Source of the DNA: Flavobacteriales bacterium UBA7325
GTDB lineage: Bacteria > Bacteroidota > Bacteroidia > Flavobacteriales_D > Crocinitomicaceae
Direction of reading: 5' to 3'
Assembly: GCA_002471375.1 (NCBI GenBank)
Contig: DKPV01000049.1
Span: forward strand, 1 to 33,489
DNA length: 33,489 nt
How positions within the stretch are numbered: the stretch's first letter is position 1; each line of letters begins with the position of its first letter. Position numbers and translations under genes: made by a program. The notes beneath the pieces were generated by a model. That model did no database searches, was not told where the DNA came from, and saw only the letters and a program-made list of their open reading frames with translations. This document shows, piece after piece, positions 1 to 8,642 of the stretch.

Positions 1-76
1 AATCCTTAGGCTCTGCGGCCGCCACTGATGAAGATGCAAATGAGATAAGAAGTGCAAATAGTAAAATAAATTTCAT
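1..76 (-). CDS. Secreted protein, N-terminal start only (cut by window edge)
   Basis: An ATG at 74-76 on the minus strand opens a reading frame that runs off the window start. The 25 visible residues begin MKFILLFALLISFASS and continue into Ala-rich sequence followed by EPKD. This is a typical Sec signal peptide: a Lys, a hydrophobic core, then small residues suitable for signal peptidase I. The mature protein is outside the window, so no function can be given. It lies 77 nt downstream of the EI24-type gene on the same strand and could share its transcript. Confidence 0.6.
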   Translation of the reverse strand, partial: MKFILLFALLISFASSSVAAAEPKD

Positions 77-153
77 AGTTATTTTTTGTTTGTTCAGTGT
101 CATCTATACAAATGTCATGCAAAAGTAAGACAAAAATCCTGTATGTAAGTTAA

Positions 154-1005
154 TTAAACTTCTTCGACCTCCTCGCTTTCGGAATATTCATTTGAACTTA
201 AATCTACCAGGTCATCCATAGCGATTGTAGCTGCAAGTATTGCTAAGATCGGTGCTAGCGAAGCACATAACCACAAAAATAAGTTTAAGAAAAATCGTCC
301 AAGGGCCGGTGCAAAATCATCGCTAAAGGATGAATAATCAAAAAGTGCTGATAAATCAACAGGAACAAGAATCATAATAGAATATCCCGCTCCAATTATC
401 ATAGCTACGCCACGATTCTTTCGAACAAACATGATACTCTGATCCATTGTTAACCTTCGTCGTTCGTTGATGTAATCCATGAACGAGAAGCCATAATAAT
501 AGAACCCAATCAAAAATGTCAAGTAAAAAATAGGAGATTGATACGCATCTTCCCATCCAATGGCGGCCACAACGTAGATAATTATAAAGAAAAAATATTC
601 CCACATTAAATTCCGGATAACGATTCGCATTGCGCGCTTCACATCTGAAACTAGTTGCTTAAAATTCCATGGATACTTTTTTCCAGTTAGGATATACTCC
701 GTTTTCATACTCAAATGCGAAAGCAAGGGAGATAATATCACCACAACTAAGTACTTGGCAAATTTCATGAGTAAAAGTGCGATCGATATCTCTATCATCA
801 GATAAAAGACATACCAAATGATGTCGTTAGTAGTTTCTACATCCGGCTGTGCATGATGATTTTGCACTAATGAACCCATATAGTAAATAATCAACATCAA
901 TACCGCAGGAATAAGCATATACCAATAAAGACGATGTTCGATCATGAATCGAATCGCTTTCCAGTAGGCTCGGAAGCCAAATGCCATATTCTTGAAAAAT
1001 CGCAT
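154..1005 (-). CDS. EI24 / CysZ-like multi-spanning inner-membrane protein
   Basis: A 283-aa protein with an ATG start at 1005. It has several strongly hydrophobic segments (about residues 26-45, 65-100, 135-165, 200-220 and 235-265) and an acidic tail rich in Glu and Ser. The opening, a short cationic amphipathic stretch (RFFKNMAFGFRAYWKAIRFM) before the first membrane segment, is typical of the EI24 domain family. That family includes CysZ sulfate permeases, but most Bacteroidota members have no tested substrate. The gene is divergent from purB across 109 nt. Membrane location is clear; a transport role is only inferred from the family. Confidence 0.7.
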   Translation of the reverse strand: MRFFKNMAFGFRAYWKAIRFMIEHRLYWYMLIPAVLMLIIYYMGSLVQNHHAQPDVETTNDIIWYVFYLMIEISIALLLMKFAKYLVVVILSPLLSHLSMKTEYILTGKKYPWNFKQLVSDVKRAMRIVIRNLMWEYFFFIIIYVVAAIGWEDAYQSPIFYLTFLIGFYYYGFSFMDYINERRRLTMDQSIMFVRKNRGVAMIIGAGYSIMILVPVDLSALFDYSSFSDDFAPALGRFFLNLFLWLCASLAPILAILAATIAMDDLVDLSSNEYSESEEVEEV

Positions 1006-1070
1006 TCGATAAAAATAAGCAAAGAAAAGCCAAAAGCTGTCTTCAGACTAACTAATTCGCAAGGCTTTTG

Positions 1071-1078
1071 TATCTTTG
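1071..1078 (+). promoter_or_regulatory. Putative -7 element of the purB promoter
   Basis: TATCTTTG matches the Bacteroidota -7 consensus TAnnTTTG exactly and lies 36 nt upstream of the purB ATG. No clear TTTG -33 element is visible about 20 nt further upstream, so this is a half-supported promoter. Confidence 0.5.
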
Positions 1079-1114
1079 CCCTTTCATTTTTTCACGCTAA
1101 AATAGAATTGCGCT

Positions 1115-2470
1115 ATGAATTTCAGTCCATTGACAACTATTTCACCGATTGACGGAAGATATCAATCAAAAACTTCCGAACTTCAACCTTATTTTTCTGA
1201 ATTTGGTTTAATTCGTTACAGAGTAATTGTTGAAGTTGAATACTTCATTGCCATGGTTGAAAGTGGTGTAAAAGCACTCGCAGATTTTCCCCGAGAGAAA
1301 TACAGTGACCTTCGTGATATTTCTACAAACTTCTCAGAAAAAGATGCGCAGTGGATTAAGGATATTGAAAAGGTGACAAATCACGATGTCAAAGCTGTTG
1401 AATACTTTGTGAAAGACAGAATGACAAAGTTAGGGTTGGAGAAATACTTAGAATTTGTTCATTTTGGATTGACTTCACAAGACATCAATAATACGTCGGT
1501 TCCATTGTCGATGAGAGATGCTGTACAAAACGAATACTTGCCTTTACTAGACCAGGTCATTGAGATGTTGAGAAGACAGAGCAATGATTGGAAAGATGTT
1601 GCCATGCTTGCAAAAACTCATGGGCAACCAGCATCTCCTACCCGATTAGGAAAGGAAATTCAGGTTTTTGTTGAAAGATTAGAAGTACAACGTAATCAGT
1701 TAGTGCAAGTTCCATTTTCAGCCAAATTCGGTGGAGCAACAGGAAACTTCAATGCGCATCATGTTGCCTATAGCGACAATAACTGGGTTGGTTTTGCAAA
1801 TCACTTTGTAAATGATATTCTTGGTCTTTCTAGATCACAGACCACTACCCAAATTGAGCATTACGATAATTTGGCAGCGTTATTCGACGTATTGAAGAGA
1901 ATCAACACAATTCTTATTGATCTTGATCGCGATATGTGGACTTATATCTCGATGGAATACTTTAAACAACAATTAAAAGAAGGTGAAGTTGGTTCTTCAG
2001 CAATGCCTCATAAAGTCAATCCAATTGATTTTGAGAACTCCGAAGGAAACCTTGGAATCGCGAATGCGCTATTCGAACATTTATCGGCAAAACTTCCAGT
2101 ATCAAGATTGCAAAGAGATCTTACCGATTCAACTGTTCTTAGAACAATTGGAATGCCGCTAGGACATACTTTTATCGCATTTAAGTCTACGCTGAAGGGA
2201 TTAGATAAATTATTGCTCAATCAAGCTGCCTTTGAATCAGATCTAGAGAATAATTGGGCTGTTGTTGCCGAAGCTATTCAAACAATCTTACGTCGAGAAG
2301 GATTCCCTAAGCCGTATGAGGCATTGAAAGGCTTAACGAGAACAAATGCGACAATCACTAAATCTTCGGTTCACGAATTTGTAGACACACTTGACATCTC
2401 ACCTGAACTTAAATCAGAATTGAAAGCAATTTCTCCTCAGAATTATTTAGGAGTCCAGTTAGTAAACTAA
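1115..2470 (+). CDS. purB: Adenylosuccinate lyase
   Basis: A 451-aa protein of the fumarase/aspartase superfamily. It catalyses two steps of purine synthesis: SAICAR to AICAR plus fumarate, and adenylosuccinate to AMP plus fumarate. The N-terminus contains SPIDGRYQ, the typical PurB opening. HFGLTSQDINNT and the catalytic-histidine region KTHGQPASPTRLGKE follow. The superfamily signature loop GSSAMPHKVNPIDFENSEGN lies near residues 295-314. The length matches the long PurB form seen in gamma-proteobacteria and Bacteroidota. It stands alone, with an exact -7 promoter box 36 nt upstream. AICAR links this step to the his operon further on, because HisF/HisH also releases AICAR. Confidence 0.97.
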   Translation: MNFSPLTTISPIDGRYQSKTSELQPYFSEFGLIRYRVIVEVEYFIAMVESGVKALADFPREKYSDLRDISTNFSEKDAQWIKDIEKVTNHDVKAVEYFVKDRMTKLGLEKYLEFVHFGLTSQDINNTSVPLSMRDAVQNEYLPLLDQVIEMLRRQSNDWKDVAMLAKTHGQPASPTRLGKEIQVFVERLEVQRNQLVQVPFSAKFGGATGNFNAHHVAYSDNNWVGFANHFVNDILGLSRSQTTTQIEHYDNLAALFDVLKRINTILIDLDRDMWTYISMEYFKQQLKEGEVGSSAMPHKVNPIDFENSEGNLGIANALFEHLSAKLPVSRLQRDLTDSTVLRTIGMPLGHTFIAFKSTLKGLDKLLLNQAAFESDLENNWAVVAEAIQTILRREGFPKPYEALKGLTRTNATITKSSVHEFVDTLDISPELKSELKAISPQNYLGVQLVN

Positions 2471-2571
2471 TCTGGTTAACAATTATTGGTCCCCAAATTA
2501 ACGAGGAAATTGCTGTGTCCTATCATATTGGCAGCTTTTTTGCGTACCTTAGAAGTAAGCAATAGCAATCA

Positions 2572-4152
2572 ATGATTGAACACCTTTTTAGTAGCCTTTT
2601 TTTTATCCTCTTGATCTCCTTTTCTGGAATTTCTCAAGGCCCTGAAATTAGCTGGGGCCAACTCGAGCGTAAACAAGGCACATTACTATACATTTTACCA
2701 AGTGCAAAAAATGAGTTTTACGCACTTCGTTGGTCAGGTGGAAGAGTCTTTGGTCACTACAAAGCATCTAAGCATTCTGAACTAAAATCTATTGAGTCTT
2801 CAAAAATTAAACTTGTTGCAAATGGTAGCATGGCAAATTTTGAGGGTGCTAAGGTTTTCAACGATCGCTTCGTCACCTTTCTTTCAGACCGGCAAGACGG
2901 AAAGAATGTATTTTACATGCAACCGTTCAATAGCGCTCTTGAGGCGGATGGCGAACCATTATCTCTGGCATCCTATGATTTCACTCAAAATAGAGGGAAG
3001 GGCTTTTTTGACATTAAAATATCCGCCAACGGCAAATATATTGGAGTTGTTTGGCAGATTCCTGGTAAAAAAGGAGAACGGCACATATACGGATTTAAGG
3101 TCTTTAATCAAGATTTTGAGCTGATTAATGATGGTGAGTATCGATTGCCTTTTTCATCTGAGTTATCTGAGATCCATGAACACCATATATCGAATACAGG
3201 CGATTATTTTCTTTGTCTTTCCGAATATGTGCAAGTTGAAAAGAAAAAACTATTTACTTCAAATATTGAGTTCAAAGCGCTTCACATATATCATATCACA
3301 GATGATGATGGACTTCAAGATTTCACACTTGACCTTGATGGAAAGCGTATTACGGCTATGGCAATGTACTCTGATAAAGATGACCTTTTTGTGTTGACGG
3401 GCATCTATGGAAATAAAGATCAAACAGGTGTTTCAGGTGTGTTCCATCAACGGGTAAATTTGAAGACTGAAGAAATCTTGAAAGAAGGCTTTAAAGAGTT
3501 TGATGAAGAATTCATCACCCAAGGATGGTCTGAACGAGAATTAAGAAAAGCCTCGAAGCGAGAGGAACGCGGCAAAGGTGGCGCTCAACTTTACAATTAT
3601 AAAATGCGCGATGTAACTTTCTTGGAGGACGGAAGTATCATCGGAACAATGGAGCAGTACTATGTACAAGTGCAATCGAACATGGATGGTAGAACAGGAC
3701 AATCATCGAATGTTTACATGTATTACTACAATGACATTATTGCGTACAAAATTGATACTGAAGGTGAGTTTAATTGGGTAGATAAAATTCGAAAATATCA
3801 AGTCTCCATCAATGATGGTGGACCATACAGTAGTTTCGAAAGTTTCGTAGATAGCGGAAGCGTCTATTTTATCTTCAATGACCACATGCGGAACTACACA
3901 GATGCAGGCTCATTTATTGATGAAGAACGCATTCATACGGCCAATTACGGAAGAAAGCGAAACGCAATCGCACTCGCCTCGATAAACCTAACTACTGGAG
4001 AAGTGTCTCGTGAAACATTTACCGATGGAACTAAGAATAAAGCACTGGTCGTACCAAAACTATTTAGTGTAAACCCTAGGACCGGTGAATTGTGGTTGTA
4101 TTCAGTCTCAGGTCGAAAAGAAAAGTTCGGAAGGCTTAATTATAGTCCCTAA
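2572..4152 (+). CDS. Large secreted protein of unknown function
   Basis: A 526-aa protein with an ATG start and a Sec signal peptide (hydrophobic residues about 8-20, ending ISFSGISQG). The mature part alternates short hydrophobic strands with turns rich in Asp, Gly and Asn. Phrases such as ISANGKYIGVVWQIPGKKG and VTFLEDGSIIGTMEQYY look like blades of a beta-propeller. I do not recognise a named family and see no catalytic motif or type IX sorting tail. A basic, Arg/Glu-rich stretch lies near residues 325-340. It is most likely a periplasmic or outer-membrane-associated protein. It stands between purB and the his leader region with no obvious terminator behind it. Confidence 0.75.
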   Translation: MIEHLFSSLFFILLISFSGISQGPEISWGQLERKQGTLLYILPSAKNEFYALRWSGGRVFGHYKASKHSELKSIESSKIKLVANGSMANFEGAKVFNDRFVTFLSDRQDGKNVFYMQPFNSALEADGEPLSLASYDFTQNRGKGFFDIKISANGKYIGVVWQIPGKKGERHIYGFKVFNQDFELINDGEYRLPFSSELSEIHEHHISNTGDYFLCLSEYVQVEKKKLFTSNIEFKALHIYHITDDDGLQDFTLDLDGKRITAMAMYSDKDDLFVLTGIYGNKDQTGVSGVFHQRVNLKTEEILKEGFKEFDEEFITQGWSERELRKASKREERGKGGAQLYNYKMRDVTFLEDGSIIGTMEQYYVQVQSNMDGRTGQSSNVYMYYYNDIIAYKIDTEGEFNWVDKIRKYQVSINDGGPYSSFESFVDSGSVYFIFNDHMRNYTDAGSFIDEERIHTANYGRKRNAIALASINLTTGEVSRETFTDGTKNKALVVPKLFSVNPRTGELWLYSVSGRKEKFGRLNYSP

Positions 4153-4173
4153 TGTAATTCAATAGATTCAACA

Positions 4174-4206
4174 TTTGTTTCTTTGAATAAAAATTACTTA
4201 TATTCG
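4174..4206 (+). promoter_or_regulatory. Promoter of the histidine operon
   Basis: TTTG at 4174-4177, a 21-nt spacer, then TATATTCG at 4199-4206, one mismatch from the Bacteroidota -7 consensus TAnnTTTG. The predicted transcript start is near 4211-4213, which leaves about 12-14 nt before the leader-peptide ATG at 4225. The position fits an attenuator leader transcript. Confidence 0.6.
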
Positions 4207-4224
4207 CAGCACAGTAAAAAAGCA

Positions 4225-4284
4225 ATGAATTTTAGTCAATTACATCATCATCATTTTCATACTTGCCCTCAGGCTAGGAGATAA
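4225..4284 (+). CDS. hisL: Histidine operon leader peptide
   Basis: A 19-codon ORF encoding MNFSQLHHHHFHTCPQARR. Five of codons 7-12 are His (four consecutive CAT, then Phe, then CAT). It sits between the predicted promoter and a strong terminator hairpin, all upstream of hisG. In known his attenuators, a ribosome stalling on such a run when charged tRNA-His is scarce favours an antiterminator fold. Here CTCAGGC (4268-4274, inside the Pro-Gln-Ala codons) can pair with GTCTGAG (4323-4329), which overlaps the left arm and loop of the terminator. The two structures are mutually exclusive. The ORF and pairings are seen directly; regulation is inferred. Confidence 0.85.
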   Translation: MNFSQLHHHHFHTCPQARR

Positions 4285-4317
4285 TGCTATGTGATAACTA
4301 AATCCAGAAATATTATT

Positions 4318-4350
4318 AACCCGTCTGAGTATACAGACGGGTTTTTTGTT
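4318..4350 (+). terminator. Attenuator terminator of the his operon
   Basis: A perfect 10-bp stem AACCCGTCTG / CAGACGGGTT (4318-4327 with 4334-4343) has a 6-nt loop and runs into TTTTTT then GTTT. It is an intrinsic terminator lying inside the leader, 35 nt before the hisG start, not at a gene end. That placement, behind a His-codon leader ORF, is diagnostic of transcription attenuation. Confidence 0.88.
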
Positions 4351-4384
4351 TCTCATCGGTTTACTCAGGCGCATTTTTAAAACA

Positions 4385-5242
4385 ATGAGTAAACTAAAAA
4401 TTGCAATTCAAAAAAGCGGACGACTCCACGAAGACTCGCTAAAACTGCTTAAATCATGCGGAATAAAAATCGATAATGGCAAAGATCAGCTCAAAGTAGA
4501 GGTCCCCAACTTCCCCCTTGAAATACTTTACCTACGGAATTCTGATATTCCACAATATCTTGAAGACGGTGTAGTAGATATCGCAATTGTCGGAGAAAAT
4601 CTTTTGATCGAAAAAAATAAGAAGGTCCAAATTTTGGAAAAACTCGGCTTCTCTAAATGTCGTGTTTCTCTCGCAGTACCTAAGGAAATTGAGATCAGCG
4701 ATGCGTCGTACTTTAACGGTAAAAAAATCGCGACCTCCTACCCTAACACCATCAAGAAGTACTTTAACGAGCGAAACATTAAGGTCGATGTACACGTAAT
4801 TTCCGGATCGGTAGAGATTGCACCTAACATTGGGTTAGCGGATGGGATTTGTGATGTTGTTAGCTCCGGTTCAACCTTATTCAAGAACGGTCTTAAAGAA
4901 ACCGATATAGTATTAAAGTCTGAAGCTGTGCTCGCGAGCTCTTTCAACCTTAGTATACAAAAGCAAAAGATCTTAGATCAGTTGATCTTTAGAATTAAAG
5001 CGGTCCTTAGAGCCAAAAACTCCAAGTATATCCTTATGAATTTACCAAGTGATAAGATCAGGGAGGTAAGCTCAATTTTACCCGTCTTAAAATCACCTAC
5101 AATCCTTCCGCTTGCTCAAAAGGGATGGAGTTCTTTACACTCTGTAATCGACGAAGACAAGTTTTGGGAAGTAATTGATGAACTCAAAGCTGCGGGAGCA
5201 GAAGGAATCCTAGTAGCACCAATAGATAAAATTGTATTGTAA
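4385..5242 (+). CDS. hisG: ATP phosphoribosyltransferase (long form)
   Basis: A 285-aa enzyme for the first committed step: ATP plus PRPP to phosphoribosyl-ATP. I place the start at ATG 4385 (MSKLKIAIQKSGRL), the usual HisG opening. The frame is open back to 4346, but that extension would start inside the terminator T-run. The PRPP-binding loop is DVVSSGSTLFKNGLKE. The C-terminal ACT-like regulatory region (about residues 205-285, with LPLAQKGWSSLHSVIDEDKFWEVI) marks the long, hexameric, histidine-feedback-inhibited form that does not need HisZ. Its stop overlaps the hisD start by one base (TAATG), so the two are probably translationally coupled. Confidence 0.96.
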   Translation: MSKLKIAIQKSGRLHEDSLKLLKSCGIKIDNGKDQLKVEVPNFPLEILYLRNSDIPQYLEDGVVDIAIVGENLLIEKNKKVQILEKLGFSKCRVSLAVPKEIEISDASYFNGKKIATSYPNTIKKYFNERNIKVDVHVISGSVEIAPNIGLADGICDVVSSGSTLFKNGLKETDIVLKSEAVLASSFNLSIQKQKILDQLIFRIKAVLRAKNSKYILMNLPSDKIREVSSILPVLKSPTILPLAQKGWSSLHSVIDEDKFWEVIDELKAAGAEGILVAPIDKIVL

Positions 5243-6531
5243 TGAAAAATTATGTTCTCCCTGAAAAAGATAAATGGAGCGAAATCTGTGCTCGCCCGAT
5301 CTTTGAAAAAAATGAACTTACTGATAGTGTGCAGTTGATACTATCCGATGTGAAATCGAATAAAGACAAGGCATTAGTTGGCCTCACTCAAGCTTTTGAC
5401 GGAGTAACACTTGATAGCCTGCTCGTCTCTTCAATAGAAATTCAAGATGCGATTAAAAGTGTCAGTGAAGACTTAAAAAGAGCCATTCAACTAGCCAAGA
5501 CGAATATTGAAAGATTCCACATGAGCCAAAAAGAGGAATCGATAATAGTTGAAACCACAGAAGGAGTAACATGCTGGCGAAAAAGCATAGCGATTGAAAA
5601 GGTTGGGCTTTATATTCCAGGTGGATCTGCCCCGCTCTTTTCTACGATACTTATGCTCGGAATTCCTGCGAAACTTGCTGGCTGTAAAGAAATAGTATTA
5701 TGCTCACCTCCAAATAAAGAAGGCAAATTAAACCCGGCGATCCTTTATACCGCCAACCTAGTTGGTATTACAAAAATATTTAAAGTGGGTGGTGCACAGG
5801 CTATAGGAGCAATGGCGTATGGAACAGAATCAATACCTCAAGCATATAAAATTTTTGGCCCTGGTAATCAATTTGTCACGAAAGCAAAAGAACTTGTTCA
5901 ACAAGATGGAGTAGCCATTGATATGCCCGCTGGACCAAGTGAGGTCCTCATCGTCGCAGATAAAACATGCAACCCCACGTTCGTTGCAGCTGATCTCTTA
6001 TCTCAGGCTGAGCATGGTGCGGACAGCCAAGTCATTCTAGTGAGCGATGATGCAGATGTGATCCAACAGACAAATGATGAAATCGAGAAACAATTGAACT
6101 TGTTACCTCGAAAGGAAATTGCGCTAAAGGCACTTGCCAATAGCAAGTCTGTTCTTTGTTCTTCAATTGATCAATGCATGGAGTTAAGTAACTTCTACGC
6201 CCCAGAACACTTGATTATCGCTTCTCGAAAAGCTGAAAAATATGCAGCCGACGTGGTAAATGCTGGTTCGGTATTTCTGGGAAACTATAGCTGCGAAAGT
6301 GCAGGCGATTACGCTAGCGGAACTAACCACACACTACCGACCAATGGATATGCTAGAAATTACAGTGGTGTTTCTCTGGATAGCTTTTTCCGGAAGGTCA
6401 CCTTCCAGAGCATAACAGAAAATGGAATTAGAAACATTGGTCCTGCAATAGAGTTAATGGCGGAAGCAGAAGAATTATTTGCGCACAAAAATGCAGTAAC
6501 ACTGCGCCTTAAAAACTTAGATGATGTTTGA
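5242..6531 (+). CDS. hisD: Histidinol dehydrogenase
   Basis: A 429-aa zinc enzyme that performs the last two NAD-dependent oxidations, histidinol to histidinal to histidine. Visible signatures are IPGGSAPLFSTILMLGIPA, the glycine-rich GPGNQFVTKAK, the conserved DMPAGPSEVLI, the LSQAEHGADSQ segment with Gln/His metal ligands, and the C-terminal ESAGDYASGTNHTLPTNGYA. The length is normal for HisD. It begins on the hisG stop codon and overlaps hisC by 11 nt. This places the last-step enzyme second in the operon, as in enteric bacteria. Confidence 0.97.
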   Translation: MKNYVLPEKDKWSEICARPIFEKNELTDSVQLILSDVKSNKDKALVGLTQAFDGVTLDSLLVSSIEIQDAIKSVSEDLKRAIQLAKTNIERFHMSQKEESIIVETTEGVTCWRKSIAIEKVGLYIPGGSAPLFSTILMLGIPAKLAGCKEIVLCSPPNKEGKLNPAILYTANLVGITKIFKVGGAQAIGAMAYGTESIPQAYKIFGPGNQFVTKAKELVQQDGVAIDMPAGPSEVLIVADKTCNPTFVAADLLSQAEHGADSQVILVSDDADVIQQTNDEIEKQLNLLPRKEIALKALANSKSVLCSSIDQCMELSNFYAPEHLIIASRKAEKYAADVVNAGSVFLGNYSCESAGDYASGTNHTLPTNGYARNYSGVSLDSFFRKVTFQSITENGIRNIGPAIELMAEAEELFAHKNAVTLRLKNLDDV

Positions 6532-7549
6532 TTTAAAAACAATAACACGAGCGAATATCGTGAATTTGACCGCATATTCTAGCGCACGTGATGAATTCAC
6601 GGGCTCAGAAGGATTATTTCTAGACGCCAATGAAAATCCCTATGGTGAGCTAAATCGTTATCCGGATCCTTACCAAACAGAATTAAAAAGGGAGATTGCC
6701 AAAGTTAAAAATGAGAACCCATCTAATATCTTTATTGGAAATGGGAGCGATGAAATAATTGATCTACTATTTCGTATTTTTTGTGAACCCGGAAAAGACA
6801 GCGCGTTGACATTTTCACCTACGTACGGAATGTATGATGTGGCTGCTGCGATCAATAATATAGAACTCATAAAGATCCCATTAAACAGCGGCTTTCAAAT
6901 TAATGAAGCGAGTCTCGAGGAATACCTTGTAAACCCCAAGTTAAAGTTAATACTGATCTGTTCGCCGAACAATCCAACGGGCAATCTAATTGATTCATCT
7001 GTGATTGAAAGAATAGCCAGCTCATTTAACGGTATCGTTCTAATTGATGAAGCCTATATCGAATTCAGCGAGAGCAACTCATGTATTGGACTGCTTTCCA
7101 TATATCCAAATCTGATCATCAGTCAAACTTTCAGTAAAGCAAGGGGACTAGCAGCTGCTAGAATCGGCTTAGCCTATTCAAATCCAAATATCATCAATCT
7201 TTTAAATCGGGTAAAACCTCCCTATAATGTTAGTACACTCAATCAGCAGGCAGCTATAGAAGCAATTGGAGACCTCGATAAATTTGAAAAGAATAAAGCA
7301 CAGATACTGAAAAATAAGAAAATCTTAAGTGACGCTTTAAACCAGGTCAGTATCGTAGAGAAAGTATATCCTTCTGAGGCTAACTTTTTCCTCATCAAAA
7401 CTCGAAATGCGAATGCTGTGTACAATGCTCTCGTTCAGCAAAAAATTATAATTCGAAATCGGAATAATGTGATTGAAAACTGTCTGCGGATTACCGTGGG
7501 AACAAAACAGGAAAACAACTCGCTAGTTGAAGCACTTAAACTAATGTAA
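6521..7549 (+). CDS. hisC: Histidinol-phosphate aminotransferase
   Basis: A 342-aa PLP-dependent class I/II aminotransferase that converts imidazole-acetol phosphate and glutamate to histidinol phosphate. Seen are LDANENPYGELNRYPDPYQ, the SPNNPTGN loop, DEAYIEFSE, and the PLP-binding lysine in SQTFSKARGLAAARIGLAY (K206 from this start). The conserved C-terminal arginine lies in CLRITVGTKQEN. Two consecutive ATG codons open the gene and either could be used. It overlaps the end of hisD and is followed by hisB after a single base. Confidence 0.96.
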   Translation: MMFDLKTITRANIVNLTAYSSARDEFTGSEGLFLDANENPYGELNRYPDPYQTELKREIAKVKNENPSNIFIGNGSDEIIDLLFRIFCEPGKDSALTFSPTYGMYDVAAAINNIELIKIPLNSGFQINEASLEEYLVNPKLKLILICSPNNPTGNLIDSSVIERIASSFNGIVLIDEAYIEFSESNSCIGLLSIYPNLIISQTFSKARGLAAARIGLAYSNPNIINLLNRVKPPYNVSTLNQQAAIEAIGDLDKFEKNKAQILKNKKILSDALNQVSIVEKVYPSEANFFLIKTRNANAVYNALVQQKIIIRNRNNVIENCLRITVGTKQENNSLVEALKLM

Positions 7550-7550
7550 C

Positions 7551-8642
7551 ATGAAAAAAGTATTATTTATAGATAGAGATGGAACGCTAGTGATTGAGCC
7601 ACCAGTTGATTATCAATTGGACAATCTTGAAAAACTAGAATTCTATCCAGGTGTATTCCAATGGCTAGCCAAAATCGCTAATGAACTCGATTACGAACTA
7701 GTAATGGTAACGAATCAAGACGGATTAGGAACCAACTCATTTCCGGAAGAAACATTCTGGCCAGCGCAGAATAAAATAATTCAAGCATTTAAAAATGAGG
7801 CAATAGTGTTCAGTGAAATTCTCATTGATAAAAGCTTTCCTGAAGACAATGCTCCAACAAGAAAGCCTAGAACTGGCCTTCTTAACAAATACATTTATGG
7901 AGAATACAACCTCGCCGAATCCTTCGTCATTGGGGATCGAGAAACAGATCTTGAACTTGCGAATAATCTAAATTGTAAGGGTATTTACATTGGTGACGTA
8001 TGCACTACCGAGGCCTCATTGGTAACCTCTAGTTGGGAAAAGATCTACCAGTTTTTAAAAGCCAAGCCACGCAAGGCAAAACGAAAAAGAACAACCAAGG
8101 AAACGAGCATCGAAATTGAAATCAATCTAGATGGTAGTGGCCGAAGCAGGATCTCTACTGGAATCGGGTTTTATGATCACATGCTAGAACAAATTTCCAA
8201 GCATGGTGGAATTGACTTAAACATCAATGTTCAGGGAGATTTAGAAATTGATGAGCACCACACAATCGAAGACGTTGCCATCACGCTAGGTGAAACACTA
8301 ATTGATGCTTTGGGATCGAAGAAAGGAATAGAGCGGTATGGTTTCCTGCTACCCATGGATGATTGTTTAGCTCAAGTTGCAATTGATTTTGGAGGAAGAC
8401 CTTGGCTTGTATGGGATGTTGAATTCAAGCGAGAAATGATCGGAGAAATGCCAACCGAGATGTTTATGCACTTTTTTAAATCCTTCAGTGACGGAGCTAG
8501 ATGCAATTTGAACATTAAAGCGGAAGGAGCAAATGAACACCACAAAATAGAGTCGATTTTCAAAGCACTTGCTCGCTCGATTAAGATTGCTGTAAGACAA
8601 ACAAATGACTATTCAATACCAAGTACGAAAGGAACATTATGA
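7551..8642 (+). CDS. hisB: Bifunctional histidinol-phosphatase / imidazoleglycerol-phosphate dehydratase
   Basis: A 363-aa fusion. Residues 1-165 are a HAD-type histidinol-phosphate phosphatase with DRDGTL (nucleophile D8 and D10). Residues about 175-363 are the IGP dehydratase with GFYDHMLEQISKHGG, DEHHTIEDVA and NEHHKIESIFKALARS, the repeated His motifs that bind Mn. The fusion is typical of enterobacteria and Bacteroidota. In E. coli the phosphatase carries a Cys/His zinc loop before RKP. Here that loop reads IDKSFPEDNAPTRKPRTG with no Cys or His, so the structural zinc appears absent. The gene overlaps hisH by 4 nt (ATGA). Confidence 0.96.
   Translation: MKKVLFIDRDGTLVIEPPVDYQLDNLEKLEFYPGVFQWLAKIANELDYELVMVTNQDGLGTNSFPEETFWPAQNKIIQAFKNEAIVFSEILIDKSFPEDNAPTRKPRTGLLNKYIYGEYNLAESFVIGDRETDLELANNLNCKGIYIGDVCTTEASLVTSSWEKIYQFLKAKPRKAKRKRTTKETSIEIEINLDGSGRSRISTGIGFYDHMLEQISKHGGIDLNINVQGDLEIDEHHTIEDVAITLGETLIDALGSKKGIERYGFLLPMDDCLAQVAIDFGGRPWLVWDVEFKREMIGEMPTEMFMHFFKSFSDGARCNLNIKAEGANEHHKIESIFKALARSIKIAVRQTNDYSIPSTKGTL

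Noticed and set aside
4346..4384. N-terminal extension of hisG (MFLIGLLRRIFKT before MSKLK)
   Set aside because: It would start inside the T-run of the attenuator terminator, and HisG proteins normally begin at the MSKLK position.
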